A stretch of 64,000 bases of DNA from Lachnospiraceae bacterium (GCA_902363825.1 CABJBK010000011.1:39409-103408), one strand, 5' to 3'. Numbered from the stretch's first letter, positions 36,429-46,586 are shown. Numbers and translations are program-made. The notes: generated from the letters alone by a model not told the origin.

Positions 36429-37066
36429 AATTTTCTTATCTCCATACCGTTTTTTCGGAGAAATTTAAGATCATCCACCGGCTCTGCCGGAAGATGAAAC
36501 CGGCACACATAGCCTTCCCCGTTTTTTACCTGAAAATCAAAATAGGCGCCCTCTGAAAACGAACTGCAAAGCGCCATGATCGTGCCGCCGTGTACGACTG
36601 CTGCCACCCGGATCTCCGTGGCACTTTCCATGGTATTTTCCGCACGCAGGTACGAGAGCGCCCTCGCAAATCCAAGGCTTGTCCGCCGAAGGAACGCTTC
36701 CCTGCTCTCCCCGCCCGGAAATGGCAGCGTCCCGCCGCTGTCGATCCACGCCTGATAGTCTGGATCTCCGTTTAGTTCCCTGTAATTCTTTCCCTCGAAT
36801 CTGCCAAAATCCATCTCTGTCCACTCCGGGATCTGCACCTGTGCCCTGCCCGGGAAAAGGATCTCCGCCGTCTGCCTGCACCGGAGCATCGGACTGACCA
36901 AAAGAAGTTCTGCCGGAATTTCTTTCTTTTTTAAAAGAAGTTCTGCCCGCCCTTCTTCCGAGAGCGCCTCATCCGTCTTTCCCAGATACCGGTGTTCTCT
37001 GTTTGCCGGTGTTGCTCCATGCCGGAGCAGAGAAAGCGTTACTTTAATCTCTGTCCGATTCCGCAT
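36425..37066 (-). CDS. cobC: Alpha-ribazole phosphatase-like histidine phosphatase CobC
   Basis: A 213-residue histidine phosphatase with the catalytic LLRHGATPANREHRYLG and the second motif VVHGGTIMAL. In this operon it should dephosphorylate alpha-ribazole 5'-phosphate or the cobalamin phosphate. The start overlaps the CobU-like gene by 28 bases and has GGAG at proper distance. Phosphoglycerate mutase-like relatives exist but context favours CobC. Confidence 0.9.
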   Translation of the reverse strand: MRNRTEIKVTLSLLRHGATPANREHRYLGKTDEALSEEGRAELLLKKKEIPAELLLVSPMLRCRQTAEILFPGRAQVQIPEWTEMDFGRFEGKNYRELNGDPDYQAWIDSGGTLPFPGGESREAFLRRTSLGFARALSYLRAENTMESATEIRVAAVVHGGTIMALCSSFSEGAYFDFQVKNGEGYVCRFHLPAEPVDDLKFLRKNGMEIRKL

Positions 37067-37440
37067 ATGACACGCTCCACCCTTTCTGATTCTGCCGCAA
37101 TGGAGATTAAGATCCTGCCAAGCCTGTCGCGGTATTCCCGCTCAGCCCGCTTCATCGGCACAATGCCGTTTCCGACTTCATCCGCAACGATCACGCAGTC
37201 TGGGTGTGCCTTAAGCCATGCCGCCGCGACCGCCTCCGCGTCTTTTCCAGCCAGAAGGAGCCGCCGGATCCACAGATGAAAATGCAAAAACAGCACGCGC
37301 TCCGGCTGCGCGGTCAGATCCGCGTCTTCAAATCCAAGCCCGGTCGTTTCGCCGTCTATGACCACCAGCGGTTCCCCTTTATATTTCCTTTTTACATAAT
37401 CTGTCTTTCCCTGCGCGTAACCGCCCACATAAAGTTCCAT
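37039..37440 (-). CDS. CobU-like P-loop protein, short second copy
   Basis: A 133-residue protein with Walker A GGYAQGKTDY near its start, and VIVADEVGNGIVP and RLGRILISIAAESERV near the end, the closing blocks of CobU-type cobinamide kinase/guanylyltransferases. It lacks the central part with the guanylylated histidine. A complete cobU lies two genes upstream. So it may be a regulatory or specialised nucleotide-binding subunit. ATG at 37440 overlaps the cobS stop region (one base apart). Confidence 0.75.
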   Translation of the reverse strand: MELYVGGYAQGKTDYVKRKYKGEPLVVIDGETTGLGFEDADLTAQPERVLFLHFHLWIRRLLLAGKDAEAVAAAWLKAHPDCVIVADEVGNGIVPMKRAEREYRDRLGRILISIAAESERVERVICGIGQRLK

Positions 37441-37441
37441 C

Positions 37442-38203
37442 CTAACATCTCCCTCCAACTGCTGCCGCAACCGCAACCGCCGCCTCACAGATCATCACAA
37501 AATAGCCCGCGGTATCTCCGGTGATCCCGCCAAGTTCATGATAACTCCTGTAACGATAATAAAGGAAACTTCCTGCCGCCGCGATCAGCACAAGCACTCC
37601 CATCTTTCCACACAAGATAATAAGAAGCACTGCGCAGAGTATCAGCTGCAGATAGAGCGAAACCCGCACCGCCCGCTTTGCCGCGCTGTCCGCAAAGGTA
37701 TAAAGAAGCCCGTTATTTTTTGCGGATCGAAACGTGACCACACCGATCCCGCTAAGACAGCGGGAGATCACATAACCAAAGCCAAGCGCAAGCAGGGCAC
37801 GTCCATCCTTTATCTCCGAAAATGCCGCAAGGTAGATCAGATAATAAAGCACCAGCATGAGCACCGAAAACGCTCCGATATGGGAATCCTTTAAGATCTC
37901 TAATTTTTCTTCCCGCTCTTTATAGGAATGAAACGCATCCATCGTGTCCATAAATCCATCCGCATGAAATCCGCCGGTGACGAGCAGCGGAAGTGCCGTT
38001 CCGATACAGGTAAACGCAAGATTTCCAATGGAAAGACGCTTACAGATGTAACTCCAGAGCAGCAAAAGCGCTCCGGTCACCACACCGATCCATGGAAAAA
38101 AACAGAGGACATACTTCATATCGTCCTCCTCCCATGCAAACTGCGGCACCGGAATTTTGGAGTACAGCGAAAATGAAATACAGAGTGATTTTAAGATCCG
38201 CAT
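37442..38203 (-). CDS. cobS: Adenosylcobinamide-GDP ribazoletransferase (cobalamin synthase)
   Basis: A 253-residue membrane enzyme with seven or eight helices. FSLYSKIPVPQF and GGFHADGFMDTMDAFHSYKE are the family hallmark, the latter with the metal-binding acidic residues. It joins adenosylcobinamide-GDP with alpha-ribazole to make the final cobalamin. Start overlaps cobU by 13 bases. Confidence 0.94.
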   Translation of the reverse strand: MRILKSLCISFSLYSKIPVPQFAWEEDDMKYVLCFFPWIGVVTGALLLLWSYICKRLSIGNLAFTCIGTALPLLVTGGFHADGFMDTMDAFHSYKEREEKLEILKDSHIGAFSVLMLVLYYLIYLAAFSEIKDGRALLALGFGYVISRCLSGIGVVTFRSAKNNGLLYTFADSAAKRAVRVSLYLQLILCAVLLIILCGKMGVLVLIAAAGSFLYYRYRSYHELGGITGDTAGYFVMICEAAVAVAAAVGGRC

Positions 38204-38745
38204 GGCTCTTTTCTCCCTTCCTTTAAACTGACCGGAAGCCCGACCACGACCTCGGCCGCCTCATCCGCTTCCCTGAGCAGACACTGATTGATCTCGCCGA
38301 GCGTTCTTATATATGCAAGCGTATCCGCATCATAGGGCACGCCATCCTCAAACACGTTATTGGTCACGATGACAAGCCGGGATGCCGCCTCCCGCAGCGC
38401 GCGCATTTCCGACAGGATCTTTTCTTTCACCTGTCCGCCGGGCACTATGCCATCCGCGCGAAACATCTCGTTTGCCACAAGGTTGGACATACATTCCAGC
38501 AATACCGCACTGCCGGGTTTGATCTGCTCCGCCGCCTTTTTGATATCACGCGGCTGCTCGATCGTTAAAAATCCTTTTCCCTGCCTTGCCGCCCTGTGCT
38601 TCTCTTTTCTCTTTTCGCCTTCCTCGTCAAAAATCTGCATGGTCGCAAGGTAATACTTTTCGGTAACGCCCGTAAAGCACTCCATAAGCTGCTCCGCATA
38701 CGCAGACTTTCCACTGCCGCTTCCGCCGATGATCAGATAAACCAT
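38191..38745 (-). CDS. cobU: Adenosylcobinamide kinase / guanylyltransferase
   Basis: A 184-residue bifunctional enzyme. Walker A is GGSGSGKSAYAEQLM; the guanylylated histidine is in KHRAARQGKGFLTIEQPRD; VIVTNNVFEDGVPYDADTL (Asn-Glu type block) and LGEINQCLLREADEAAEVV close the fold. It phosphorylates and GMP-activates cobinamide before CobS. Full length, located 11 bases after cobT. Confidence 0.94.
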   Translation of the reverse strand: MVYLIIGGSGSGKSAYAEQLMECFTGVTEKYYLATMQIFDEEGEKRKEKHRAARQGKGFLTIEQPRDIKKAAEQIKPGSAVLLECMSNLVANEMFRADGIVPGGQVKEKILSEMRALREAASRLVIVTNNVFEDGVPYDADTLAYIRTLGEINQCLLREADEAAEVVVGLPVSLKEGRKEPCGS

Positions 38746-38756
38746 AGTTTCCTCAC

Positions 38757-39815
38757 TTAAAAACGGACATACTGTTCGACTGAAATGTCCGAAAATGTTG
38801 TTCTGGTTTCGTACAATGTCATTGCCATATCAAGTAGCGCAAACATCATGACTGCGCCGGTTCCTTCCCCGAGCGCCAGAGACGCGTCGATGACCGGGGT
38901 AAGCGCAAGCTCCTCAAGCATCCGTGCCGCCGCCGGTTCTTTGCTCTTATGTGACGGGATCATATAGGCGCGGGTTCCCGGAACCAGCCGCTCCGCCACA
39001 AGTGCCGCCACCGTGCTGATAACGCCGTCCAGAACCACCGGGATCTGATAAAGCGCGCCGCCGATAAACACGCCGGCAAGCCCCGCAATGTCCAGTCCGC
39101 CCACCGTGGACAGAATGCGAAAGGTCTCATTTTTTCCAAAATCATATTTTTGTAACGCTTCCGCTATGACCTGTCGTTTCCTTAAAAGCCCCGCATCACT
39201 TAACCCCGCGCCTCTGCCGGTGATCTCCTCCACTGCACAGCCGGAGAGCGCCGCCGCCACCGCACTGCTTGTCGTGGTATTTCCGATCCCCATTTCTCCG
39301 GTCGCGAGCAGGGAATATCCCTCCGCTTTGAAGCGACGCACAAGCTCCATTCCGACCTCGATCGCCGCTAACGTCTCCGCCTCTGTCATCGCCGGTTCCA
39401 TTAAGAAATCCCTCGTTCCGGATCTTATCTTTTGATCCAGCACGCCATCGATCTTTTCCGTACTGTTGATCCCAATATCCACCGGAAACACGTCCGCCCC
39501 GATGCTTTTTGCCATCTTTCCGACCGAGGATGCCTGCTTTCCCATGGATGCCGCGACTGCCGCCGTGACTTCCTGCCCCGACTGGCTCACGCCCTCTGCC
39601 ACAATGCCGTTATCCGCGCACATGACGATCACCGCCTTTTTTGTGAGGTCAAAATCCGCTGTGCCAAGTGCCGCGCCGAGCTTTGCGGTCAGTGCTTCAA
39701 ATGCTCCAAGCCCGTCGAGCGGCTTCGCGACCGCGTCCCAGTTTGCCTGTACCTGTTTTTTTATCTCCTCCGATGGACATCTGATCTCCAACTGCTGAAG
39801 TTCTTCCTTTGTCAT
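38757..39815 (-). CDS. cobT: Nicotinate-nucleotide-dimethylbenzimidazole phosphoribosyltransferase
   Basis: A 352-residue enzyme that makes alpha-ribazole phosphate from the lower-ligand base. [18 protein letters not shown] is the signature; [21 protein letters not shown] and [15 protein letters not shown] are also typical, with the catalytic glutamate near the C terminus (LGEGTGAVM). It overlaps the cobyric acid synthase gene by four bases. It decides which base can become the lower ligand. Confidence 0.95.
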   Translation of the reverse strand: MTKEELQQLEIRCPSEEIKKQVQANWDAVAKPLDGLGAFEALTAKLGAALGTADFDLTKKAVIVMCADNGIVAEGVSQSGQEVTAAVAASMGKQASSVGKMAKSIGADVFPVDIGINSTEKIDGVLDQKIRSGTRDFLMEPAMTEAETLAAIEVGMELVRRFKAEGYSLLATGEMGIGNTTTSSAVAAALSGCAVEEITGRGAGLSDAGLLRKRQVIAEALQKYDFGKNETFRILSTVGGLDIAGLAGVFIGGALYQIPVVLDGVISTVAALVAERLVPGTRAYMIPSHKSKEPAAARMLEELALTPVIDASLALGEGTGAVMMFALLDMAMTLYETRTTFSDISVEQYVRF

Positions 39816-41299
39816 GGTGTCTCCGTTATCCTCGCTTCCCGCAAAATCGAATAAATATGATCCATATCCAGATATTCCCGCAGAGTATCTGCCAGTTTAT
39901 TATACTGCGTTTCCTTAAAGGCTGCATAGTCCATCATTTCACCGGTGTCGCACGAAATCCCCTTCCGCTCTGCCAACGCCGCAATGACTTCTCCCGCAAT
40001 TCCGTTTTCGTCAAAGATCCCGTGCAGATAGGAACCGTACACATTCCCTTTGGAAAGTACGACCGGAAGCTTATTCTCCGAAGCTTCCCCGCATCCTTTC
40101 GTGTCTCCCATATGGATCTCATAGCCCCATGCCTTTTTCCCGGAAAGCCCGGAAAGCACGCCTGAGATCTCTGGCAGTACCACTTCTTCCTGCGTGCGTG
40201 TCTTTTCCTTTTTTAATACCGTCCGGGTCGGCAAAAGCTCCATGCCGCGCATTTTTCCGCCTTCTTCCACGCCGTAGGGATCTTCGATACACTCCCCTAA
40301 CATCTGGTAGCCGCCGCAAATTCCAAAGATCACGGTCGTCGCCGCCTTCTTTTTGATCGCCACTTCCAGTCCGTTTTCGCGCATCCACTTTAGATCCCCC
40401 ATCGTGTTCTTACTGCCCGGAAGCAGGATCAGATCCGGATCTGACAGTTCTGCCGTGCCGGTCACATACCGCACCGATACATCCGGGTTCTGCTCAAACA
40501 CATCAAAATCCGTAAAATTTGAAATGCGTGGAAAATGAATGACCGCAAGATCGATCGCTCCTTTTCTTTTTTTCGCGAAACGGTCGGTCAGACTGTCTTC
40601 ATCTTCCAGTGACAGGTGCATATATGGCACCACGCCCGCCACCGGCACATGACCTTTTTCCTCAAGCATCCGGATCCCCGGATCCAAAATACTCTTATCG
40701 CCCCGGAATTTATTGATGATAAGCCCGCATACCCGGTCTCTTTCCCTCTCCTCCAGCAAGAGGAGCGTGCCGAGCAGCTGCGCGAATACGCCGCCCCGGT
40801 CGATATCTCCCGCCAGAAGCACCGGCGCATCGACCAGTTCCGCCATTCCCATGTTTACGATATCATTTTCTTTCAGATTGATCTCCGCAGGACTTCCCGC
40901 CCCCTCGATCACGATGATATCCGCCTGTTCGGACAGCTTTAAAAACGCCTTTTTAATCTCGGGAACCAGCTTTTTTTTGTAGGCAAAATATTCTTTTGCC
41001 GGCATATTTCCAAGCACCTCGCCGTTTACGATCACCTGTGAGCCGACATCCGTCGTCGGTTTTAAAAGGATCGGATTCATACACACGGACGGCTCGATTC
41101 CTGCCGCTTCCGCCTGCATGACCTGTGCGCGTCCCATCTCAAGTCCTTCCTTTGTGATAAAGGAGTTGAGTGCCATGTTCTGCGACTTAAACGGCGCGGT
41201 GCGATAGCCATCCTGCGCAAAGATCCGGCAGAGTCCGGCGCAGAGCAGACTTTTTCCAACCCCGGACATCGTTCCCTGTATCATGATCACTTTTGCCAT
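39812..41299 (-). CDS. cbiP: Cobyric acid synthase (adenosylcobyrinate amidotransferase)
   Basis: A 495-residue, two-domain amidotransferase that amidates side chains b, d, e and g in turn. The N-terminal synthetase part starts [35 protein letters not shown] is the ligand region. The class I glutaminase nucleophile is in [12 protein letters not shown] and the C-terminal histidine in SYLHGIFDE. Gene cobQ in the other nomenclature. The start overlaps the ABC ATPase by 13 bases. Confidence 0.96.
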   Translation of the reverse strand: MAKVIMIQGTMSGVGKSLLCAGLCRIFAQDGYRTAPFKSQNMALNSFITKEGLEMGRAQVMQAEAAGIEPSVCMNPILLKPTTDVGSQVIVNGEVLGNMPAKEYFAYKKKLVPEIKKAFLKLSEQADIIVIEGAGSPAEINLKENDIVNMGMAELVDAPVLLAGDIDRGGVFAQLLGTLLLLEERERDRVCGLIINKFRGDKSILDPGIRMLEEKGHVPVAGVVPYMHLSLEDEDSLTDRFAKKRKGAIDLAVIHFPRISNFTDFDVFEQNPDVSVRYVTGTAELSDPDLILLPGSKNTMGDLKWMRENGLEVAIKKKAATTVIFGICGGYQMLGECIEDPYGVEEGGKMRGMELLPTRTVLKKEKTRTQEEVVLPEISGVLSGLSGKKAWGYEIHMGDTKGCGEASENKLPVVLSKGNVYGSYLHGIFDENGIAGEVIAALAERKGISCDTGEMMDYAAFKETQYNKLADTLREYLDMDHIYSILREARITETP

Positions 41300-42405
41300 G
41301 TCAATTCTCCTTCCACTGATTTTCCAAGACTTTTTGCATACAAGAAGAGCTCCCGGTCTGCCTGATTGAACGCGCCAAAATCAGGAAACAGACATAGCAC
41401 CCGCCCGCACTGATCGATCTCACGCTTTGCTGCCGCAAGCGTCTCTGCGGTGACTGTTTCAAACGCTTCCTCCGCGATCACCTTTGCCGCCAGTGCGCAC
41501 GCCACCGGGTAATCGATGTCATTTTTCCACAGGATTCCCGTGGAAAACGGTATTTTTTCCCGCTGAAGCCTGCGATAGACAGGCGCGCCGTTTCCGCCGC
41601 CCGCGATCACAAAAACTTCCGGCTTTCCGGTCACACGGGGAAGCTCCGCTCTGCCGGACGCTTCATCAAATGTGCCTTCCGTAATATCATAAAGCTCACT
41701 CATATACCCCGGCGTGAACACCTCCTCCGGCGTTCCAAACCGCCCGGCATATGCGCCTTTGACACACAGCACACGGTCGGAGACCCGCTCGGCGAGATCC
41801 AGCTCATGCAGTGACATGATGACTGTCCGCTTCTTCGTCTTTGCCATCTCCTGCAAGATCGATAAAAATTCCAGTTTATAACGGATATCGAGATAAGACG
41901 TCGGTTCGTCGAGTACTAAAATCTCCGGCTCCTGCGCGATCGCACGCGCCAGCATCACACGCTGTCTCTCTCCGTCGCTAACCGAATGAAAATCCTTTTT
42001 TGCAAGCGCCGTGGTTCTTGTAAGCTCCATCGCCTCCCGCACAACGGCATGATCTTTCTCGGAAAGCACACCAAGACGCCCGGTATAAGGATAACGTCCG
42101 GTCTCTACGACATCCTCACAGGTCATAAGCTCGGTGCGCACCTGCTCGGTCAGAACAACAGACATCTTCTTTGCCAGTTCTGCCGCCTCCATCCGCTCAA
42201 TGCTCTCTCCGTCCAAAAGCACGGTTCCGGCGATCAACGAAAGCTGCCCGATGATACTTTTTAATATGGTAGATTTTCCCGCGCCGTTTGGCCCGATCAG
42301 TGTTAAGATCTCACCCTTTTTTACATTCAGTGTGATATCTTTTATCAGTGGCTTTCCGTCGTATCCAACCGTCATCTGACTGGCAGAAAAATAGTAAGTT
42401 TCCAT
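41287..42405 (-). CDS. btuD: Corrinoid/iron-siderophore-type ABC ATPase with extra C-terminal domain (BtuD-like)
   Basis: A 372-residue ATPase. The first ~255 residues are a normal FecE/BtuD ATPase: [41 protein letters not shown] and MSLHELDLA. The last ~110 residues (from [19 protein letters not shown]) form an extra alpha/beta domain with a glycine-rich loop and a second [13 protein letters not shown] part. Such a tail is not part of the transporter cycle. Position next to the permease and cbiP supports corrinoid import. Confidence 0.88.
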   Translation of the reverse strand: METYYFSASQMTVGYDGKPLIKDITLNVKKGEILTLIGPNGAGKSTILKSIIGQLSLIAGTVLLDGESIERMEAAELAKKMSVVLTEQVRTELMTCEDVVETGRYPYTGRLGVLSEKDHAVVREAMELTRTTALAKKDFHSVSDGERQRVMLARAIAQEPEILVLDEPTSYLDIRYKLEFLSILQEMAKTKKRTVIMSLHELDLAERVSDRVLCVKGAYAGRFGTPEEVFTPGYMSELYDITEGTFDEASGRAELPRVTGKPEVFVIAGGGNGAPVYRRLQREKIPFSTGILWKNDIDYPVACALAAKVIAEEAFETVTAETLAAAKREIDQCGRVLCLFPDFGAFNQADRELFLYAKSLGKSVEGELTWQK

Positions 42406-42410
42406 GCTGT

Positions 42411-43451
42411 TTATCTTACCTCCCTTTTCTGGCGTATCATGACAAAGATCACGACCGGCGCACCAAATACCGCTGTCACGGTGCTGATGGAAAGCTCGGT
42501 CGGCGCAAACAGCGTACGCGCGATTAGGTCACAGAACAGACAGCAGATGCCGCCACCCAAAAAGCACGCCGGGATCATAAGGATCGGTTTTGCCGTCCGA
42601 AACAGATTTTTAATGAGCTGCGGAACCGCAATCCCGACAAAGGACACCGGACCTGCAAACGCGGTCACACACGCGGACAAAATACTGGAGAGCAGTACCA
42701 GAAGCACGCGGAACAGCCGGATGTTGACTCCCATATTTTTCGCATAGGATTCCCCGAGCTGATAAGCGCCCATCGGCTTGGACAAAAAAAACGTCACTGC
42801 GCCTGTCAGAAGAACAACCACCGACATGACCCGGATATTTCCCCAGGAAATACCGGAAAAACTGCCCATTGACCAGTTGTGGAGATTTACAATATCGGAA
42901 TCATCCGCGAATGTCACGACAAAATCCGTGACAGCCGAGCAGATATATCCGATCATGACACCACTCACCACAAGCATTGACATCTGCCGCAGTTTTTTTG
43001 AGATCAGAAGTACAAATCCCATGGAGATCATCGCTCCCGCGAACGCCGCAAGGATCAGCGCAAACGAACTGATCTTTAACGCATTTCCGAGGAAAAATAC
43101 CATGACGAGCGCGACTACGAGCTTCGCGCCGGAAGAAATGCCGAGCACGAACGGCCCCGCAAGCGGGTTGTGAAAAAACGTCTGAAGCAGATACCCGGAG
43201 AGCGCAAGCGCGCCGCCTAAAATGACCGCCGCAAGTGCCCGCGGAAAACGGATCTGCAAAATGATGTTTTTCACCGTCTCACCCGCTTCTTTCCCGCCAA
43301 GGATGGAAACCACCTCGGACAGCGGGATATTCACACTACCGATACAGATATTACATGCCACAAGAATGAGAAGCAGCAAAATAAGACCTGCGTACAAAAC
43401 CGCATATGCCTTTTTTTTACTGCAGCCGGAATAAAAACGTATAGGTTTCAT
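42411..43451 (-). CDS. btuC: FecCD/BtuC-family ABC permease
   Basis: A 346-residue permease with about ten helices. RFPRALAAVILGGALALSG near residue 70 and GPVSFVGIAVPQLIKNLFR late in the protein are the signature blocks of iron-siderophore and vitamin B12 permeases. AGGAG is well placed before ATG 43451, which overlaps the binding protein gene by 35 bases. Confidence 0.92.
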   Translation of the reverse strand: MKPIRFYSGCSKKKAYAVLYAGLILLLLILVACNICIGSVNIPLSEVVSILGGKEAGETVKNIILQIRFPRALAAVILGGALALSGYLLQTFFHNPLAGPFVLGISSGAKLVVALVMVFFLGNALKISSFALILAAFAGAMISMGFVLLISKKLRQMSMLVVSGVMIGYICSAVTDFVVTFADDSDIVNLHNWSMGSFSGISWGNIRVMSVVVLLTGAVTFFLSKPMGAYQLGESYAKNMGVNIRLFRVLLVLLSSILSACVTAFAGPVSFVGIAVPQLIKNLFRTAKPILMIPACFLGGGICCLFCDLIARTLFAPTELSISTVTAVFGAPVVIFVMIRQKREVR

Positions 43452-44574
43452 CGGTATTCTCCTCTCCTTCTAACATCGTGTGGATATCACCGGTCATCGT
43501 GCCAAGCTCCATGGATCTCTGATAGAGATTCTGCGTTGTGCAAAAGACATTTCCGTCCTTTACCGCCTTGAAATCGGACAGAAGATCACTCTTTGCGAGA
43601 AGCGCGTCCAATGATTTTACCTCGCCCTCGATCGTACTGTTGTAGATCAGATAGTCCGCGTCCTTCGCGCGCGCGTAAAATTCTTCCATCTGCATATTGA
43701 CTGACGAGGATGCATCAGTATCGGCTCCGAGGTCAGAAAAAATATAGTTTCCGCCCGCAAGTTCGATCATTTTGGGGACATAGTCACCGGATTTGCGGAC
43801 GTTGACACTGCCATTTGACGTGATATAGAAAAACGCTACGGTCTTTCCGGTATTTTCTCCGTCAGATGCCGCCGCCACGGCGTCTTTTTGCTCCGCGAAC
43901 ACCTGCTCCGCCACATCTTCCTTTCCCTCGAGCACGCCATATAATTTCACCCACTCCGCCCTCCCGAGCGGATGTGTCTCATAGCTGGAGTGATCGACCA
44001 GTACCGGAATCCCGAATTTTTCCAGATTTTCCTTAATCTCTGGGGAATGGTAGATCATCGTTGACTGGATCGACAGATTGCATCCGGTGTCTAAGATCTG
44101 CTCATAGTCCGGTGCGCTGTATTTTCCCGCATAAAGGATACTTCCATTATCCATTGCCTGCCTTGCCTCGTCAATATACCATCCGTCTTTTTTTGTCCCG
44201 GAAAGGCTGATCGCATCGAGCGCATCGAGCGACCGGAACATGTCCATCGTTGCAGATGCCACAAGATAAATGTGATCGACCGGCTGTTTTAACACCACGA
44301 TATCGGAATCGAGATCATCCGGCGCCTCTTCCTTTTGCGGCACAACCAAAAAACGGCTGCCATCTGATATTGTAATCAGCGCCAAGCCGTCATTATAGTA
44401 ATCCACTGCAAACTCTTTTGCGTAATCAAGCTGCATTCTGTGATCGTAAGTAAGAGATGCGCTGATGTTTTCATCCACAGCAAGGCTTCCGGCATCCTCC
44501 TTTTGTCCGCAGGATGTCAGAAGCACTGCTGCCATTATGAAAATCAAAAAAAGTATCTGCTTTTTTCGTATCAT
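43417..44574 (-). CDS. btuF: BtuF/FecB-like substrate-binding lipoprotein
   Basis: A 385-residue lipoprotein with lipobox LLTSCG. The body has two lobes as in class III binding proteins: DHIYLVASATMDMFRSLD, GKYSAPDYEQILDTGCNLSI and a C-terminal part beginning about TVAFFYITSNGS, which includes YVPKMIELAGGNYIFSD. It would catch corrinoid or another metal tetrapyrrole from the surface protein encoded just upstream. Begins one base after that gene's stop. Confidence 0.88.
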   Translation of the reverse strand: MIRKKQILFLIFIMAAVLLTSCGQKEDAGSLAVDENISASLTYDHRMQLDYAKEFAVDYYNDGLALITISDGSRFLVVPQKEEAPDDLDSDIVVLKQPVDHIYLVASATMDMFRSLDALDAISLSGTKKDGWYIDEARQAMDNGSILYAGKYSAPDYEQILDTGCNLSIQSTMIYHSPEIKENLEKFGIPVLVDHSSYETHPLGRAEWVKLYGVLEGKEDVAEQVFAEQKDAVAAASDGENTGKTVAFFYITSNGSVNVRKSGDYVPKMIELAGGNYIFSDLGADTDASSSVNMQMEEFYARAKDADYLIYNSTIEGEVKSLDALLAKSDLLSDFKAVKDGNVFCTTQNLYQRSMELGTMTGDIHTMLEGEENTDETYTFLFRLQ

Positions 44575-44575
44575 C

Positions 44576-45586
44576 TTACTTCTTCTTTCTTTTCCAGATC
44601 ATATAGCCAATACCGGTTCCCGCAAGGAAACAGACTGCAAAGATCCCGACGATATACGGAATGGAAACTCCGTCTTTTTTTGCGGAATCCTCATCAAACG
44701 TCAGCGTGTAGGTGATCTCATGCGGCTCACTCATCGCCGTTGTATCCGCAATGACCGTCATTTCCTCATTCCATGCCGTGACCGGGATCTCAAATGTGGA
44801 ATTTCCGTCTTTATTTACCGGATCATAGGTCGTATCCCCAACGATCATATAATCGTAATTCGGGCTGCTCCACTCGATCGTCGCGGTTGCGGTATGATCT
44901 TTCACTGTAACCTTCGCCGGAGATGTAATGGACGCTCTGCCGCTTCCTCCGGAAAGTACAACGTCTACCTGGTAAGTGCCATCCGAAAGAGATGTCTCCT
45001 CCGGTTCGCTCTCCGTTGCTGCCTCTGCAGCCGGTGTCAGATCCACGAGAAGCGCGTCCGCCGGGAGACTTTCTGCGTCAAATACCAGCGTTCGGTCATA
45101 CCATTTCTCCTTACGCTTGCTGAATGCGGCACAGTCGATCTTCTGATTTAACGCCTCGACCGGAACCGTGTAGGTATATGCGCCATCCGCATCCTCCACA
45201 TATCCGATATATGCCGACGCATCCGCTGCCACCGCTTCCTCTCCGGTTCCCATAAATAACTGCAGGTAACCGGTTCCGCCTAATGTGAGCACTGCGCTCA
45301 TACTGCCGTCTTGCACGGTAAGCTCTGCCTTTACGATACGAAACATGGAGGAGGAGGATTCCACATTGATCTCATAAGTGCCATCCTTTACCTCACTTCC
45401 GGTAACCGGTACCATAGTATCGCTGCCGACTTCCTCGACGCCTGCCATCTCTTCCGACGTCGCGACCATTCCTTCCGTGCCCGCTTCTGTATTTATTTCT
45501 TCTGCAAAAACAGCTTTCGGGGAGACGCAAAATGCGCTGCTCCCCAAAATCACTGCTGCAAAAAATATAGCTATTTTCTGCTTCAA
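44576..45586 (-). CDS. Surface protein with two NEAT-like repeats and a C-terminal membrane anchor
   Basis: A 336-residue exported protein. A signal peptide ends near residue 28 (AVFAEE), then come an acidic linker, two repeats of about 105 residues starting DGTYEINVES (about 66) and DGTYQVDVVL (about 198), then one membrane helix and KRKKK. Each repeat follows the outline of NEAT domains: DGTY start, AELTVQDG or AKVTVKDH strand, a closing LTFD or LVFD. I could not identify the heme-type tyrosine with certainty. It starts at TTG (45586) with AGGAG nine bases before it. Lying between the chelatase and the binding protein, it likely captures a tetrapyrrole. Confidence 0.68.
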   Translation of the reverse strand: MKQKIAIFFAAVILGSSAFCVSPKAVFAEEINTEAGTEGMVATSEEMAGVEEVGSDTMVPVTGSEVKDGTYEINVESSSSMFRIVKAELTVQDGSMSAVLTLGGTGYLQLFMGTGEEAVAADASAYIGYVEDADGAYTYTVPVEALNQKIDCAAFSKRKEKWYDRTLVFDAESLPADALLVDLTPAAEAATESEPEETSLSDGTYQVDVVLSGGSGRASITSPAKVTVKDHTATATIEWSSPNYDYMIVGDTTYDPVNKDGNSTFEIPVTAWNEEMTVIADTTAMSEPHEITYTLTFDEDSAKKDGVSIPYIVGIFAVCFLAGTGIGYMIWKRKKK

Positions 45587-45599
45587 ACCTCATTACTCC

Positions 45600-46586
45600 T
45601 TATTCTGCAAGACTGTCGATCGCTGCCTGTGTATGTGATACATAGATGTTCTGGATCGCTTCATCCTGTCCAAGTCCCTCGATGATGCAGTTTACTTCGT
45701 AACCTGCTGCTTCAAACTGGGATTTCCAGGAATCATCCTCATCGCCTGCCATATCATTGTTTGCGTGATCACCTGCTACTACCATGAGCGGCTTTAATAC
45801 CACTTTTTTGTATTTTCCAGCTTCATTGATCTGGTTGATCAGATCCTCTACGGACGGAGTCGCTTCTACGGTTCCGATGTAGTAATTTTCAAATCCGTCT
45901 GCGGTAAGTACTTCCTGCAGTTTTGCGTAATCTGCGTTGGAATCTGCTTCTGTTCCATGACCCATAAAGCAGATCGCAGTCTCACCATCATCATAGGAAG
46001 CGGTTTCTGCTGTGATTGCCTGTGCCACTGCTTCGTAATCCGCATCGCTGGATAAAAGCGGATCTGCAAGTACAACCTGGTCAAATTTATCCTTGTAACC
46101 TTCAAGCGCGTCATTTAAATCTGTATATTCAAATCCGCTCATCAGATGGGTCGGCTGAACAACCAGTGTCTTTACGCCGTCTGCTACTGCGCGGTCAAGC
46201 GCTTCTTCTACGTTATCGATCTCCAGTCCGTCACGTTCCTTTAATTTGTCGATGATGATCTGGCTGGTAAATGCTCTGCGCACTTCATATTCCGGGAATG
46301 CTGCTGTAACCGCATTTTCGATCGCACCGATCGTAATGTCTCTGCTGTCGTTATAGCTTGTTCCGAAACTTACTACTAAAATCACTTTATCACCTGCGTT
46401 TTCTGTGTTCTGCTCGGTAGAAGCTTCTGCTACTGCTTCCTCTGTGCTCTTTTCTTCGGTTGCCTGTACGCTTTCCTTTGCGTCTGTTGTCGTAGCAGCG
46501 GTATCATCTGCCTTGCTGCCGCATCCTGCGAGCAGAAACGCTCCGGTCAGGGCTGCTGTGAGTAACACTGCGATTTTCTTTTTCAT
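45600..46586 (-). CDS. cbiK: Exported CbiK-type cobaltochelatase lipoprotein
   Basis: A protein of about 328 residues. Unlike the cytoplasmic CbiK of enterobacteria it has a lipoprotein signal (FLLAGCG) and a low-complexity linker of about 50 residues. The chelatase body has VILVVSFGTSYNDSRD, VVQPTHLMSGFEY and the C-terminal CFMGHGTEADSNADYAKL and PLMVVAGDHANNDMAG, with the histidines of the metal site. ATG at 46586 follows GGAGG. First gene of the operon, directly under the B12 riboswitch. Periplasmic CbiK forms (as in Desulfovibrio) may serve metal or heme handling rather than B12 synthesis. Confidence 0.88.
   Translation of the reverse strand: MKKKIAVLLTAALTGAFLLAGCGSKADDTAATTTDAKESVQATEEKSTEEAVAEASTEQNTENAGDKVILVVSFGTSYNDSRDITIGAIENAVTAAFPEYEVRRAFTSQIIIDKLKERDGLEIDNVEEALDRAVADGVKTLVVQPTHLMSGFEYTDLNDALEGYKDKFDQVVLADPLLSSDADYEAVAQAITAETASYDDGETAICFMGHGTEADSNADYAKLQEVLTADGFENYYIGTVEATPSVEDLINQINEAGKYKKVVLKPLMVVAGDHANNDMAGDEDDSWKSQFEAAGYEVNCIIEGLGQDEAIQNIYVSHTQAAIDSLAE

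Noticed and set aside
36537..36881. Minus-strand frame of 114 residues inside cobC
   Set aside because: A shadow of the histidine phosphatase gene in another frame, with no ribosome site or domain.
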